Both the position numbers and the translations under genes were made by a program. Shown here in pieces: positions 35,972-44,523 of a stretch of 64,000 nucleotides of DNA. Within the stretch, counting starts at the first letter, position 1. Every line of letters starts with the position of its first letter. Below the pieces are notes generated by a model that saw nothing but the letters and a program-made list of their open reading frames with translations, was not told the DNA's origin and ran no database searches. This DNA comes from DATBAX01 sp963723765 (GTDB taxonomy: Bacteria; Acidobacteriota; Terriglobia; Terriglobales; Acidobacteriaceae): contig CAVRSD010000011.1 of NCBI GenBank assembly GCA_963723765.1, forward strand, positions 124,001 to 188,000. Reading direction: 5' to 3'.

Positions 35972-37714
35972 ATGAAATCATATTTCTCGCTGTTCACCCT
36001 CGGCGCCCTGCTCTGCTTGGTTTCTTGCACTGCGCAAGCCCCCACTCCAAACGCAACCGCATCCAATGCCACCGCTGACTTTGACAAACTGGTCGACGAT
36101 TATTTCGACTTTTATTTCCAGCTCAATCCCTCGCAAGGAACCGCCGCTGGATTCCACCAGTACGACAATCAGCTCGAAGACTATTCGAGCGCTGCTGTGG
36201 ATAAGGAAATCGCCGGCTCGCAGGAATTTCTGGCGAAGCTCACTCAGTTCCCCAAATCACAGCTGCCCGAATCCACTGCCGCGGATCTCGATTTTCTCAG
36301 CGCCCAGATCCAGGCCGAGTTGCTGGAACTGCAGAACATTCAAATGTGGCGCAAAGATCCCGACACTTACACCGCCGGCGCAAGCAACAGCATTTTCGTG
36401 CTCATGAGCCGCAATTTTGCTCCCCAGGAAGACCGCCTCCGCTCCGCGATTGCCCGCGAACGCGAAATTCCCAAAGTCTTTGAAGCTGCCCGCCACAATC
36501 TGCAGAATCCTCCTAAGATCTACATGCAGATCGCTTTGCAGCAGCTTCCCGACGTGGTCGATTTTTTCAAGAAAGATGTGCCAGCAGCTTTCTCGAAGGT
36601 CACCGACCCGAAATTGCTCGCGGAATTCAAAACCACAAATCAGGCCGTAATCGAGGCTCTACAACACTACGAGAATTTCCTTAAGACCGATCTTCTCCCC
36701 ACCGCCAACGGAGATTTCCGTCTCGGCGCCGAAAATTACCGCAAAAAACTGCTCTATCAGGAAATGGTTGACATTCCATTAGACAAGCTCCTCGAAATTG
36801 GTTACGCCGACTTGCGGCGCAATCAAGAGCAGCTGAAAGAAGTCGCCGCCAAGATCGATCCCAAGCGCACTCCGCGAGCCGTCCTGGCAGGTCTACAAAA
36901 AGACCATCCCGCTCCCGCTCAAATGCTGCAAAGTTTCCGCGACATGCTGGGCGGCATTCGCCAATATATCGAGCAGAATAAAATCATCACGGTACCTTCC
37001 CAGATTTTCCCCATCGTCGAAGAGACGCCGCCCTTCGAGCGTGCCCTGACCACCGCTTCCATGGACACTCCTGGCGCCTACGAAGACAAAGCCACCGAAG
37101 CCATGTTCAACGTCACCACGCCCGATCCGCGCTGGAAGCCGCAAAAAATCGAGGAATGGATGCAGGGCTTCAGCTATGCGTCGATGGCCGGCACCGCCAT
37201 CCACGAAGTGTATCCCGGCCATTACGTTCAGTTTTTATGGATCAAGCAGGTTCCCTCCAAGACTCGCAAACTGCTCTTCTGCAGCAGCAACGCCGAGGGT
37301 TGGGCCCACTACACCGAGCAAATGATGCTCGACGAAGGCTACGGTCACGGCGATCCCAAACTGCGCATGGCCCAGCTCAATGATGCTTTGCTCCGTGACG
37401 CCCGCTTCATCGTCGGCATTGAAATGCACACCGGCAACAGAACTTTGCCGCAGGCCACCGATTTCTTTATCAAAGAGGCCTACCAGCCTCCGCCGGTCGC
37501 CGAAGAGGAAGCCGAACGCGGCACCTCCGATCCCACTTACCTCGTCTACACCCTGGGCAAGCTGCAAATTTTGAAGCTCCGCGAAGATTACAAAAAGCAA
37601 AAAGGCGACACCTTCAATCTCCAGGAATTCCACGACCGCTTGATGCTGCAAGGCGGCGTGCCGCTAAAAATCATTCGCAAGGCCATGCTGGGAAATGACA
37701 GTCCCACGTTGTAA
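35972..37714 (+). CDS. DUF885 family lipoprotein, putative metallopeptidase (copy 1)
   Basis: 580 residues with a lipoprotein signal ending in the lipobox LVSC (Cys19). The catalytic region has HEVYPGHYVQFLWIKQ (HExxxGH, near residue 411) and NAEGWAHYTEQMMLDEGYG, the zinc-site pattern of the DUF885 (gluzincin-like) family. It is a periplasmic or outer-membrane-attached peptidase of unknown substrate. A second member of the family lies at 60358-62223, about 20 kb away, with low similarity. It follows mfd by 82 bases. Confidence 0.85.
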   Translation: MKSYFSLFTLGALLCLVSCTAQAPTPNATASNATADFDKLVDDYFDFYFQLNPSQGTAAGFHQYDNQLEDYSSAAVDKEIAGSQEFLAKLTQFPKSQLPESTAADLDFLSAQIQAELLELQNIQMWRKDPDTYTAGASNSIFVLMSRNFAPQEDRLRSAIAREREIPKVFEAARHNLQNPPKIYMQIALQQLPDVVDFFKKDVPAAFSKVTDPKLLAEFKTTNQAVIEALQHYENFLKTDLLPTANGDFRLGAENYRKKLLYQEMVDIPLDKLLEIGYADLRRNQEQLKEVAAKIDPKRTPRAVLAGLQKDHPAPAQMLQSFRDMLGGIRQYIEQNKIITVPSQIFPIVEETPPFERALTTASMDTPGAYEDKATEAMFNVTTPDPRWKPQKIEEWMQGFSYASMAGTAIHEVYPGHYVQFLWIKQVPSKTRKLLFCSSNAEGWAHYTEQMMLDEGYGHGDPKLRMAQLNDALLRDARFIVGIEMHTGNRTLPQATDFFIKEAYQPPPVAEEEAERGTSDPTYLVYTLGKLQILKLREDYKKQKGDTFNLQEFHDRLMLQGGVPLKIIRKAMLGNDSPTL

Positions 37715-37814
37715 CCGTCGTAACCAAGAATGACCAGCCCAGCAGGGTAGAATCGAGAGGCAACCACAGGTAGAGCAAAATCAACTAAATCGGATCGAGC
37801 CACTTCGAGCCAAA

Positions 37815-38735
37815 ATGCCAACCCCGAAAGACCGACGACGCACCACTCACGACCGCCGCGTGACAAGAACCGTCCGCAAAGCCATCTTCCCCGCAGCCGG
37901 CCTCGGCACCCGCTTTTTGCCCGCAACCAAAGCTCAGCCTAAAGAAATGCTGCCTCTGGTGGACAAGCCCATCATCCAGTATGGCGTGGAGGAGGCCATG
38001 GCCGCGGGTTGTGACCAGATCATCATCGTCACCGGCCGCGGCAAGCAGGCCATCGAAGACCACTTCGATGTCAGCTACGAACTAGAGCGCATGCTCGAAG
38101 ACCGCAAGAAAACCGATCTGCTCAAAATCGTTCGCTCCATTTCTGACATGATCCACATGGCGTACGTGCGCCAGAAAGAAGCGCTTGGCCTCGGTCACGC
38201 CGTGCTCACCGCTCGCGAACTGGTGGGCAACGAGCCTTTTGCCGTCCTCCTCGCCGACGACGTCATTGACGCCAAGGTCCCTTGCCTCAAACAAATGATG
38301 GATGTGTTCAACGAAAAACAATGCTCCGTGATAGCCACACAGATTGTCGAAGGCGAGTCGATTTCCGCCTACGGTGTACTCGACGCGAAACCCGTGCCCG
38401 GCCATCCCCGGCTTTATGAAATCCGCGGCATGGTGGAGAAGCCAAAGTTTAAGGATGCACCTTCGAACCTCGCCGTCATCGGCCGCTACATCCTCACTCC
38501 CGCCGTCTTTGACATTCTGGCCGAGACCAAGCCCGGCGTCGGCGGCGAACTCCAACTCACCGACGGCCTGCGCGGCCTGCTCAAAAAAGAAAAGATGTAT
38601 GGCTACGTCTTCGAAGGCAAGCGCCACGACACCGGCGACAAACTCGGCTTCCTGAAAGCCACGGTAGAATTCGCCCTCAAGCGCCCTGACCTGGGCGGCC
38701 CGCTGCGGGAGTACTTGAAGGGGCTGAAGCTGTAG
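37815..38735 (+). CDS. galU: UTP--glucose-1-phosphate uridylyltransferase
   Basis: 306 residues. It forms UDP-glucose for glycan and envelope synthesis. It has the nucleotidyltransferase motif FPAAGLGTRFLPATKAQPKE, VDKPIIQYGVEEAMAAG, the signature LGLGHAVLTARELVGNEPFA, DDVID metal site and GVGGELQLTDGLRGLLK. The first ~18 residues (DRRRTTHDRRVTRTVRK) are basic and may be extra; a GTG at 37860 is a possible alternative start. It is transcribed in the same direction as DUF885, 100 bases downstream. Confidence 0.95.
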   Translation: MPTPKDRRRTTHDRRVTRTVRKAIFPAAGLGTRFLPATKAQPKEMLPLVDKPIIQYGVEEAMAAGCDQIIIVTGRGKQAIEDHFDVSYELERMLEDRKKTDLLKIVRSISDMIHMAYVRQKEALGLGHAVLTARELVGNEPFAVLLADDVIDAKVPCLKQMMDVFNEKQCSVIATQIVEGESISAYGVLDAKPVPGHPRLYEIRGMVEKPKFKDAPSNLAVIGRYILTPAVFDILAETKPGVGGELQLTDGLRGLLKKEKMYGYVFEGKRHDTGDKLGFLKATVEFALKRPDLGGPLREYLKGLKL

Positions 38736-38769
38736 AAGAGTTTTCGATCCTTTTCGACCCTCCCCATCT

Positions 38770-38813
38770 TGTCATTCCGAAGCGCGGCTTCATCGCGCGA
38801 GGAATCTGCTTTT
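38770..38813. repeat. Family F word, divergent copy
   Basis: GTCATTCCGAAGCGCGGCTT followed by CATCGCGCGAGGAATCTGC, with an internal GCGCGGCTTCATCGCGC palindrome. It lies in the 186-base gap after galU and is of the same form as 32242-32275. Confidence 0.6.
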
Positions 38814-38921
38814 GTGTGCGGCTAGCCAAACCATTCGGAGTGAGATCGCCTGTTTACGACAATTATTCACTCTGCAAGAATATTCCGACTGTTCGTTCCA
38901 AAAAACAAGAGGAGCCAAATC

Positions 38922-39311
38922 GTGGCAAGAAGCCGATTCCAGATCAGCGTCGCCGTCGGGGTTGCGGTTTGTGTCGTTGCATTAGTGTTCTGGTGGAAAG
39001 GCAGACGCGACATACTGCTCGACGGTACGCTTCAGTGGGGTTTTGAGGAATCGGCTTTCTTCCCCAATGGCAATTGCTCAAGCAAGCCCTTCTGGTGGGA
39101 GTGGCCAAATAATCGTGACAGCGATCTGGACACGAAGTGGAGAGCCTTGGGGAAGCCAACTGCGTTGCGCGTCACACTGCGCGGGAATCTTTCATCCTTT
39201 GGTCTGCATGGACACCTTGGAGCATATCGTCGGGAAGTCCAGCCGATCATGCTGCTTTCGGTCAGGCCAGCATCACGATGTCAATGGACTTGGGTTAAAG
39301 GAACCCAATAA
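38922..39311 (+). CDS. Membrane-anchored hypothetical protein
   Basis: 129 residues from a GTG at 38922, with GAGGAG seven bases upstream. One N-terminal hydrophobic helix (ISVAVGVAVCVVALVFWW) is followed by a soluble domain with many Trp and Arg residues (SSKPFWWEWPNNRDSDLDTK, ALRVTLRGNLSSFGLHGHLG). No family is recognised. It probably faces the periplasm. It is convergent with purE (43-base gap). Confidence 0.6.
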   Translation: MARSRFQISVAVGVAVCVVALVFWWKGRRDILLDGTLQWGFEESAFFPNGNCSSKPFWWEWPNNRDSDLDTKWRALGKPTALRVTLRGNLSSFGLHGHLGAYRREVQPIMLLSVRPASRCQWTWVKGTQ

Positions 39312-39353
39312 AACTGACGAAAAATCGCACTTCCACCAACAAACATTGAACAG

Positions 39354-39863
39354 TTACTCCGCTCCCAACGTGATCTTCAACTTCCTCGATTTCTCCTCCA
39401 CACCATTGGCCAGCTTTTCTTTATGAGCATCCAGCTTCTTGGCGATCCCCGCATTGGACAATCCCAAAATCTGCGCCGCCAGAATTCCAGCATTCGTCGC
39501 CCCCGGCTTGCCGATGGCCACGGTCGCCACCGGAATTCCGGCAGGCATTTGCACGGTTGCCAGCAGCGAATCCATCCCATTCAGCGAAGTGGACGGAATC
39601 GGCACGCCGATGACCGGCAGCGTCGTGTGCGCCGCAATCACACCCGCCAGATGCGCCGCCCCGCCGGCCCCGGCAATGATCACGCGAATCCCGCGCCCCG
39701 CAGCTTTGCGAGCGTAGTCGGCCGTACGATCCGGCGAACGATGCGCCGAAGTCACGTCAATTTCATATTCAATCCCAAACTCCTCAAGCGCCTTCCCTGC
39801 CTCGCGCATAATATCGAGGTCAGAATCGCTCCCCATCACAATCGAAACCACCGGCTTCCCCAT
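39354..39863 (-). CDS. purE: N5-carboxyaminoimidazole ribonucleotide mutase
   Basis: 169 residues. Class I PurE moves the carboxyl of N5-CAIR to give CAIR in purine synthesis. It has MGSDSDLDIMREAGKALEEF, the active-site SAHRSPDRTADYARKAAGRG, IAGAGGAAHLAGVIAAHTTL and PIPSTSLNGMDSLLATVQMP. No purK follows on the minus strand. purD lies upstream on the same strand, separated by 150 bases that include an F-family repeat. Confidence 0.96.
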   Translation of the reverse strand: MGKPVVSIVMGSDSDLDIMREAGKALEEFGIEYEIDVTSAHRSPDRTADYARKAAGRGIRVIIAGAGGAAHLAGVIAAHTTLPVIGVPIPSTSLNGMDSLLATVQMPAGIPVATVAIGKPGATNAGILAAQILGLSNAGIAKKLDAHKEKLANGVEEKSRKLKITLGAE

Positions 39864-39886
39864 AAAATATTCTCTCCCCTTTTGTT

Positions 39887-39951
39887 GTCATCCTGAGCGC
39901 AGTGAATGTTTCGCGGAGCGAAGCATTCACGCAGTCGAAGGACCCCTACCA
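39887..39951. repeat. Family F copy 2, single arm
   Basis: GTCATCCTGAGCGCAGTGAA through GTCGAAGGACCCCTACC, with an internal GTGAATG / CATTCAC inverted pair. Its ends match the arms at 20302-20371. It lies 24 bases upstream of purE, within the purD-purE gap. Confidence 0.8.
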
Positions 39952-40013
39952 ATCTTCACGACAAATCGTTCCACCACGACTGAACACCAAACTTGAAACT
40001 CGTAACCTGAAAC

Positions 40014-41286
40014 CTACTTCTTCAGCGCTCTAGCTCCAATATCCGTCCGGTAATGCGCCCCCTCAAACCCAATCTTCGCCGCCGCCTCATACGCCCGATC
40101 CACAGCAGTCCGTAAATCCGCTCCCCGAGCCGTAACCCCAAGCACACGCCCGCCAGCAGTGTAGTAAGTATCATCAAGCTTAGTGGTCCCAGCATGGAAA
40201 ACTTTCACGCCTTCCACTTTGTCCGCGTCCTGAATGCCCATAATTTTCTTGCCTGCCGCATACGTCCCCGGGATACCCGCCCGAAGCCATCACCACGCAT
40301 ACCGATGCATCGGTTGACCAGCGAAAATCCCCATCGCTCACCCGGCCTTCAATCGACGCTTCCAGTGCCTCCACCAAATCGCTTTCCAGACGCATAAGAA
40401 TCGGCTGCGTTTCCGGATCGCCAAAGCGGCAATTGAACTCGAGCACCATAGGCCCACGCGCCGTCATCATCAGGCCGCAGTAAAGAATCCCCTTGTATTC
40501 CGCGCCTTCCGCCTTCATGCCTTCAACCACGGGACGCGCGATGTGCTGCACCAGCCAGTTTTGCATCTGCTCGTCCACGATCGTCTGCGTGGAATAAGCG
40601 CCCATGCCTCCGGTGTTGGGACCGCTGTCGCCGTCGCCCACCCGCTTGTGGTCCTGCGCCGCCACTAGCGGCGCGATGCGCTCGCCATCACTGAGCACAA
40701 GAAAAGAAAGCTCGTCGCCCTGTAAACACTCTTCCAGCACCACTCGCGACCCGGCTTCCCCCACCAGCTTGCCACTAAGCATCTCGGCCGCAGCGGTTGC
40801 CGCTTCCTCTTTGCTGTTACAGATCACTACACCCTTGCCTGCAGCCAGTCCATCAGCCTTCACCACCAGTGGCGTGGAAAATCGCGGCAAGGCCTGGCGG
40901 ACTTCCTCCTGCGAATTGCAAATGGCATAATGTGCCGTCGGAATCCGATGGCGCTGCATAAATTCCTTAGCGAAACTTTTGCTCGACTCCAACTGCGCCG
41001 CCGCTTTGGTCGGCCCAAACACGCGCAATCCCCGACTTGCAAATTCATCGACCACACCAAGCTGCAGCGGCAACTCCGGGCCAACCACGGTCAGGTCCGG
41101 CTGGATCCGATGGGCCAGCGCCAGCAAGGATTCCACACTTTTGATATCGGCAGGCACGCACTCAGCTTCGTCCGCAATGCCGCCGTTTCCGGGCGCGCAA
41201 TAGATCTGAGAAACGCGCGGCGACTGACGCAGTTTCCACACCAGCGCATGCTCGCGTCCACCACTTCCAATGACCAGAACTTTCAT
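40014..41286 (-). CDS. purD: Phosphoribosylamine--glycine ligase (frameshifted in this sequence)
   Basis: PurD makes GAR in purine synthesis. It starts at the ATG at 41286 (MKVLVIGSGGREHALVWKLR). The ATP-grasp core has PLVVKADGLAAGKGVVICNS, TGGMGAYSTQTI and VLEFNCRFGDPETQPILMRL. After ASGGYPG the frame breaks at 40266-40269, a CCCC run with one surplus base, and resumes TYAAGKKIMGIQDADKVEGV. The corrected length is about 423 residues, as expected. A read error is the likely cause. Confidence 0.94.
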
Positions 41287-41346
41287 AATTAGGGAAGCAT
41301 CAAGGTTAGGGCGCATAGCGAATGATGTCAAACCCTCGAATGGGAT

Positions 41347-41449
41347 CTTCACCACGGAGACACGGAGGCACAGAGAAGATCAAGTTCAAGAAATATTATT
41401 AATTCTAGATTTTGCTGTTCTCCGCGACTCCGTGCCTCCGTCGTGAAAT
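41347..41449. repeat. Miniature inverted-repeat element, family B copy 2
   Basis: The left arm 41347-41381 (TTCACCACGGAGACACGGAG...) and right arm 41415-41449 (...GTGCCTCCGTCGTGAAA) are inverted, with a ~33-base AT-rich centre that differs from that of copy 1 at 24190. It lies between the divergent purD and mntR-like genes, ending about 15 bases before the mntR operator. Confidence 0.85.
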
Positions 41450-41463
41450 GCGTTTGCATTTAC

Positions 41464-41491
41464 ATTAACCATGCTTAATACGTCGTATAAT
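41464..41491 (+). promoter_or_regulatory. Promoter and operator of the mntR-like gene
   Basis: ATTAACCATGCTTAAT (41464-41479) is an almost perfect palindrome centred on CATG and lies just upstream of a TATAAT -10 box (41486-41491). The -10 box is only eight bases before the ATG at 41500, so the transcript would be leaderless or nearly so. A related ATTAACCATAGTT site precedes the Nramp gene (42243-42255), which suggests one repressor for both. Confidence 0.55.
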
Positions 41492-41499
41492 CCCAGTGG

Positions 41500-42180
41500 A
41501 TGATTACTGTTTCCAAAGAAGACTACCTCAAAGCCATCCTCGAAGCCGAAAGCGAAGGCGAGACCGTCATTTCCGCCACGCTGGCCCACTGGCTTTCGGT
41601 TTCGCCTCCGGCCGTCACTATGGCCCTGCGCCGGTTAAAGAAAGACGGATTGGTGCGCGTGCAAACCGATGGCCACGTCGGCCTCACTCCCGCCGGACGC
41701 AAGATCGCCCGCAAACTCACCCTCCGCCATCACCTGATCGAGCGTATGCTCTCGGAAATTTTTGGCATGGATTGGTACAAGGTTCACGATGAGGCCGAAC
41801 GTCTGGAGCACGCCGTCTCTCCCGACTTTGAAGCCAAGTTGCTCGCCAAGCTGGGCCGCGGTGGCGCTTGTCCGCACGGCAATCTCAGCGAGTTGGAGAG
41901 CCCTGAGAGCCGCCGCCGCCGTGGACTGCTGCTCCTGGCTCATGCCGAAGAAGAAAAAGATTATCTGGTCAGCGGCATCTACGAACGCGACCGTCGCTTG
42001 CTGGAATTTCTGGAGCATCGCGGCATTCGCCCCGGCTCCAAAGTTCATGTCAAGGGACGAAACTACGATCAGACCCTGACTCTCACCACCGATGCCGGGA
42101 CCGTCGCTCTCGGCAGTTCCGCCGCAGAAAAAGTCTGGGTCACTTCCGCAGACCGCCGCATCCGCCGTCTGTCCAGCTAA
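41500..42180 (+). CDS. mntR: DtxR/MntR-family metal-dependent transcriptional repressor
   Basis: 226 residues. It has an N-terminal winged helix (LAHWLSVSPPAVTMALRRLK), a dimerisation and metal domain (LRHHLIERMLSEIFGMDW, VHDEAERLEHAVS, CPHGN) and a C-terminal FeoA/SH3-like domain (GSKVHVKGRNYDQTLTLTTD). In DtxR the metal ligand at this place is Cys102 (HDEACRWEH). Here it is Glu, as in Mn(II)-sensing MntR, so manganese is the likeliest effector. The Nramp transporter follows on the same strand with a similar operator. Confidence 0.85.
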   Translation: MITVSKEDYLKAILEAESEGETVISATLAHWLSVSPPAVTMALRRLKKDGLVRVQTDGHVGLTPAGRKIARKLTLRHHLIERMLSEIFGMDWYKVHDEAERLEHAVSPDFEAKLLAKLGRGGACPHGNLSELESPESRRRRGLLLLAHAEEEKDYLVSGIYERDRRLLEFLEHRGIRPGSKVHVKGRNYDQTLTLTTDAGTVALGSSAAEKVWVTSADRRIRRLSS

Positions 42181-42242
42181 AAACGACATGCCTACGCTTC
42201 CTAAGACCAGAGACCAAACACCTTAGGCCGCGTGCACAGGTA

Positions 42243-42273
42243 ATTAACCATAGTTCACTATTTCGTGTATACT
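42243..42273 (+). promoter_or_regulatory. Promoter and probable MntR site before the Nramp gene
   Basis: ATTAACCATAGTTCACTA (42243-42260) resembles the palindrome before the mntR-like gene, and TATACT (42268-42273) is a -10 candidate. The first ATG after it (42281) lies eight bases from the -10 box, so a leaderless transcript is likely here too. Confidence 0.45.
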
Positions 42274-42280
42274 TCCGCTA

Positions 42281-42343
42281 ATGCAAGAGGTGTCCGCCAG
42301 CCTGCCTGTTCCGCCATCTTCCTCGCAAGTGATTCGTCCATGA
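42281..42343 (+). CDS. Possible 20-codon leader ORF coupled to the Nramp gene
   Basis: An ATG directly after the predicted transcription start opens a 20-codon frame (begins MQEVSASLPVPP, Ser/Pro-rich). Its TGA overlaps the Nramp ATG at 42340 (ATGA). The Nramp start itself lacks a ribosome binding site, which fits translation by coupling from this leader. The ORF is short, so chance is not excluded. Confidence 0.4.
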   Translation: MQEVSASLPVPPSSSQVIRP

Positions 42344-43704
42344 GCGAGGCTCCACGCAACGGCGAAGTCATCATCATCACCCACGAAGACGTGGACCGCG
42401 CACATGACCGCGTCCGTGTGTCCGCAGCCCGCGCCCAGGACGGCTTTTGGTCCAGAACGCGATTGCTATGGCTACTCGTCGGGCCTGGGGTTCTGGTCAT
42501 GCTGGGAGAGAACGACGGCCCCAGCATGCTCTCTTACGCGGCGACCGGCGCGAAGTTCGGCATCGGATTCTTCATCCCTTTTGTGGCTCTCACCTTCTGC
42601 ATGGCGATCGTGGTGCAGGAGATGACGGTGCGTCTGGGTGCCGCAACCCATCGCGGACACGCCGAGTTAATCTTCGAGCGCTTCGGGCCCTTCTGGGGAT
42701 GGTTTTCCATGATCGACCTCGGGATCGGAAACTTTCTCACTCTCATTACCGAATTCATCGCGATCCGCGCCGGCCTGGGTTTCTTTGGCGTCCCTCCGTG
42801 GATGGCCATCCTGATTGCGCTGGTCATCTTGTATGGCGCGCTCATGAGCCATCGCTATTGGACCTGGGAGCGGATCACGCTCGCCGCGGCTGCATTCAAC
42901 CTGGTCTTCATTCCGGTCGCGCTCATGACCCACCCCAGTTGGCATGCGGTTGGACATTCATTGATCACCTGGCAACCGCTGCCCGGCTTTAATAAAGACA
43001 CTCTGCTGATCGTGCTCGCCGACATCGGAGCCACAGTCACGCCCTGGATGCTTTTCTTCCAACAGAGCGCCACCGTCGACAAGGGCATGACCACCAAAGA
43101 CATTCACTTCGGCCGCATCGACACCGTGCTGGGAGCGGCGTTGGCAACCGCCGCTGCCGTTGCCACCATCCTGGCAACGGCCCCGCTGTTTGCCCATCAG
43201 ATGACCGCCGACAACTTCCAGGCCGCCGAATTTGCCCAAGCACTTCAGCCGTTGATCGGACGGTTCGGCGCGTCTCTCTTTGCTCTCGGGATGGTTGAGG
43301 CCGGCATCGTGGCGTCAATCACGATTTCTGCTTCGTCGGCGTATGCCTTCGGAGAAGTCACGCACAAACCGCACAGCTTGAACCTGCCCATGGGGGAAGG
43401 AAAATCTTTCTACGCCGTGTTGACTCTGTGTGCGATGTCTGCGGCGGCCATCGTTCTGATCCCTGGGCTGCCGCTGGTGTATGTCGTCCTCCTGGTCAAC
43501 GTGGTCGCGGTACTGGCCATGCCACCGGCGCTGGTGTTTCTGTTCATGCTGGTGAATGACAAGGAAATCATGGGCGGCCTGGTGAGTCCGCTGTGGGCAA
43601 ACATACTGGCCACTTCTGTGGTTTTGATATTGACCGCTGCGGGCGTGCTCTTTGGGACCAGCATCATTGCACCCGGCATCTTCGCGGCGTTGGGAGGGAA
43701 GTAG
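42340..43704 (+). CDS. Nramp-family divalent metal transporter with atypical metal-site motifs
   Basis: 454 residues and about eleven hydrophobic helices. TM1 reads LVGPGVLVMLGENDGPSMLS. The Asp of the canonical DPGN is kept, but the PGN is replaced by GPS. In TM6 the canonical MPH is replaced by ATVTPWMLFFQQSATVDKG, so the metal-binding Met becomes Thr. The fold and helix pattern are Nramp; loss of the soft Met ligand suggests selectivity different from MntH, possibly for harder ions such as Mg(II). It lies 159 bases after the MntR-like repressor with a similar operator, so metal-dependent repression is expected. The start at 42340 is preferred to the upstream GTG at 42265. Confidence 0.85.
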   Translation: MSEAPRNGEVIIITHEDVDRAHDRVRVSAARAQDGFWSRTRLLWLLVGPGVLVMLGENDGPSMLSYAATGAKFGIGFFIPFVALTFCMAIVVQEMTVRLGAATHRGHAELIFERFGPFWGWFSMIDLGIGNFLTLITEFIAIRAGLGFFGVPPWMAILIALVILYGALMSHRYWTWERITLAAAAFNLVFIPVALMTHPSWHAVGHSLITWQPLPGFNKDTLLIVLADIGATVTPWMLFFQQSATVDKGMTTKDIHFGRIDTVLGAALATAAAVATILATAPLFAHQMTADNFQAAEFAQALQPLIGRFGASLFALGMVEAGIVASITISASSAYAFGEVTHKPHSLNLPMGEGKSFYAVLTLCAMSAAAIVLIPGLPLVYVVLLVNVVAVLAMPPALVFLFMLVNDKEIMGGLVSPLWANILATSVVLILTAAGVLFGTSIIAPGIFAALGGK

Positions 43705-43714
43705 GAGCAGGGCT

Positions 43715-43930
43715 ATGGTGAAAAAAGAACGAGAGGCAATTTTTTCCAGCGCGGACCAGAGTTTGGTTTTGTCGTCGCTGGAACACGATCAGTTGGTGCG
43801 GGCGAAGAAGCATCCCATTCCGCGGCGGCACCTCAAGGGGCCCCAGCTTGTGCTGGTCTGGGCACTGCGCATCTATTTGTTGTTCATGTTGGCGGTGGTG
43901 GTCTACCAAGTATGGATCGCGGCACACTAA
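43715..43930 (+). CDS. Small membrane protein downstream of the Nramp gene
   Basis: 71 residues from the ATG at 43715, which has AGGAG seven bases upstream; the frame is open earlier. The first ~45 residues are charged (KKEREAIFSSADQSLVLSS, RAKKHPIPRRHLKG) and the last ~25 form one helix (QLVLVWALRIYLLFMLAVVV). It begins ten bases after the transporter stop, so it is probably cotranscribed and could be an accessory subunit. No family is recognised. Confidence 0.6.
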   Translation: MVKKEREAIFSSADQSLVLSSLEHDQLVRAKKHPIPRRHLKGPQLVLVWALRIYLLFMLAVVVYQVWIAAH

Positions 43931-43967
43931 ATCAAGCCCCAGCTCTCCGGCTAGCCTCTGAGCGTAA

Positions 43968-43983
43968 TGCTCCACGTGGAACA
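43968..43983. promoter_or_regulatory. parS-like 16-mer palindrome
   Basis: TGCTCCACGTGGAACA differs at one position from the perfect palindrome TGTTCCACGTGGAACA, which is close to known ParB-binding parS sites (CACGTG core, TGTT/AACA ends). It lies in a non-coding gap between a small membrane protein gene and another short gene. No parA or parB gene is in the window. Confidence 0.45.
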
Positions 43984-44084
43984 TTTTGTCCTTATGAAAT
44001 CCTTTCATGTTGTTGAAAATAAAGGAAATCAAAAAATGAGAGTCTGGGATGGCCGGACTGGCCCAGTTCCGTTGTGGGCTGTAG

Positions 44085-44131
44085 TGGGGCTCCCACTTCT
44101 CGCAAAAGCGGCGAGAAATGGCGCACCCGGC
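44085..44131. repeat. Family G repeat copy 1 (CTTCTCGCAAAA..GGCGAGAA)
   Basis: GGGCTCCCACTTCTCGCAAA then AGCGGCGAGAAATGGCGCACCCGG. The TTCTCGC/GCGAGAA inverted pair sits at its centre. A second copy is at 45478-45525. Both lie in gaps beside short or lipoprotein genes. Confidence 0.75.
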
Positions 44132-44235
44132 ACATGCAGTCATGCCTGATTCGGCAACTTTGGAATCACTTAGGTCATCTAGTTTAAGTGGGGCCGCCGA
44201 GTAATAATCTTTCTACGAGCGGAGGCAGTTTAGGG

Positions 44236-44523
44236 ATGATTTCCCGGCACCTAGGGTACGAAGTCGCCATACTGGCAGTGATTTGCACGGTCGCCATCTT
44301 TGCTTTCCCGGCCACGAGTGGTCCTTATTCTGCGGTGCATGGGCCGGTCACGGCATTGTTAAGCCTTCGCATGAAACTCAAGCTTTGGTTGGCGATGGCC
44401 CTCGCCGCTCTTCAATTGGCGGGACTGGTCATGCCCAGGTTCGCTGCTCAGCGAGCTGCCCAACCTATGATCCTGCTTCCGCAATCAGTGCCTCCCGAGC
44501 AAACCGCCATTCTCCGTTGTTAA
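44236..44523 (+). CDS. Short membrane-associated protein, hypothetical
   Basis: 95 residues from the ATG at 44236 (GGAGG about eleven bases upstream). There are two hydrophobic stretches (YEVAILAVICTVAIFAFPAT and KLWLAMALAALQLAGLVMPR) and a short Gln/Pro-containing tail. No family is recognised. It lies 154 bases before the pal-like gene on the same strand. Confidence 0.45.
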   Translation: MISRHLGYEVAILAVICTVAIFAFPATSGPYSAVHGPVTALLSLRMKLKLWLAMALAALQLAGLVMPRFAAQRAAQPMILLPQSVPPEQTAILRC

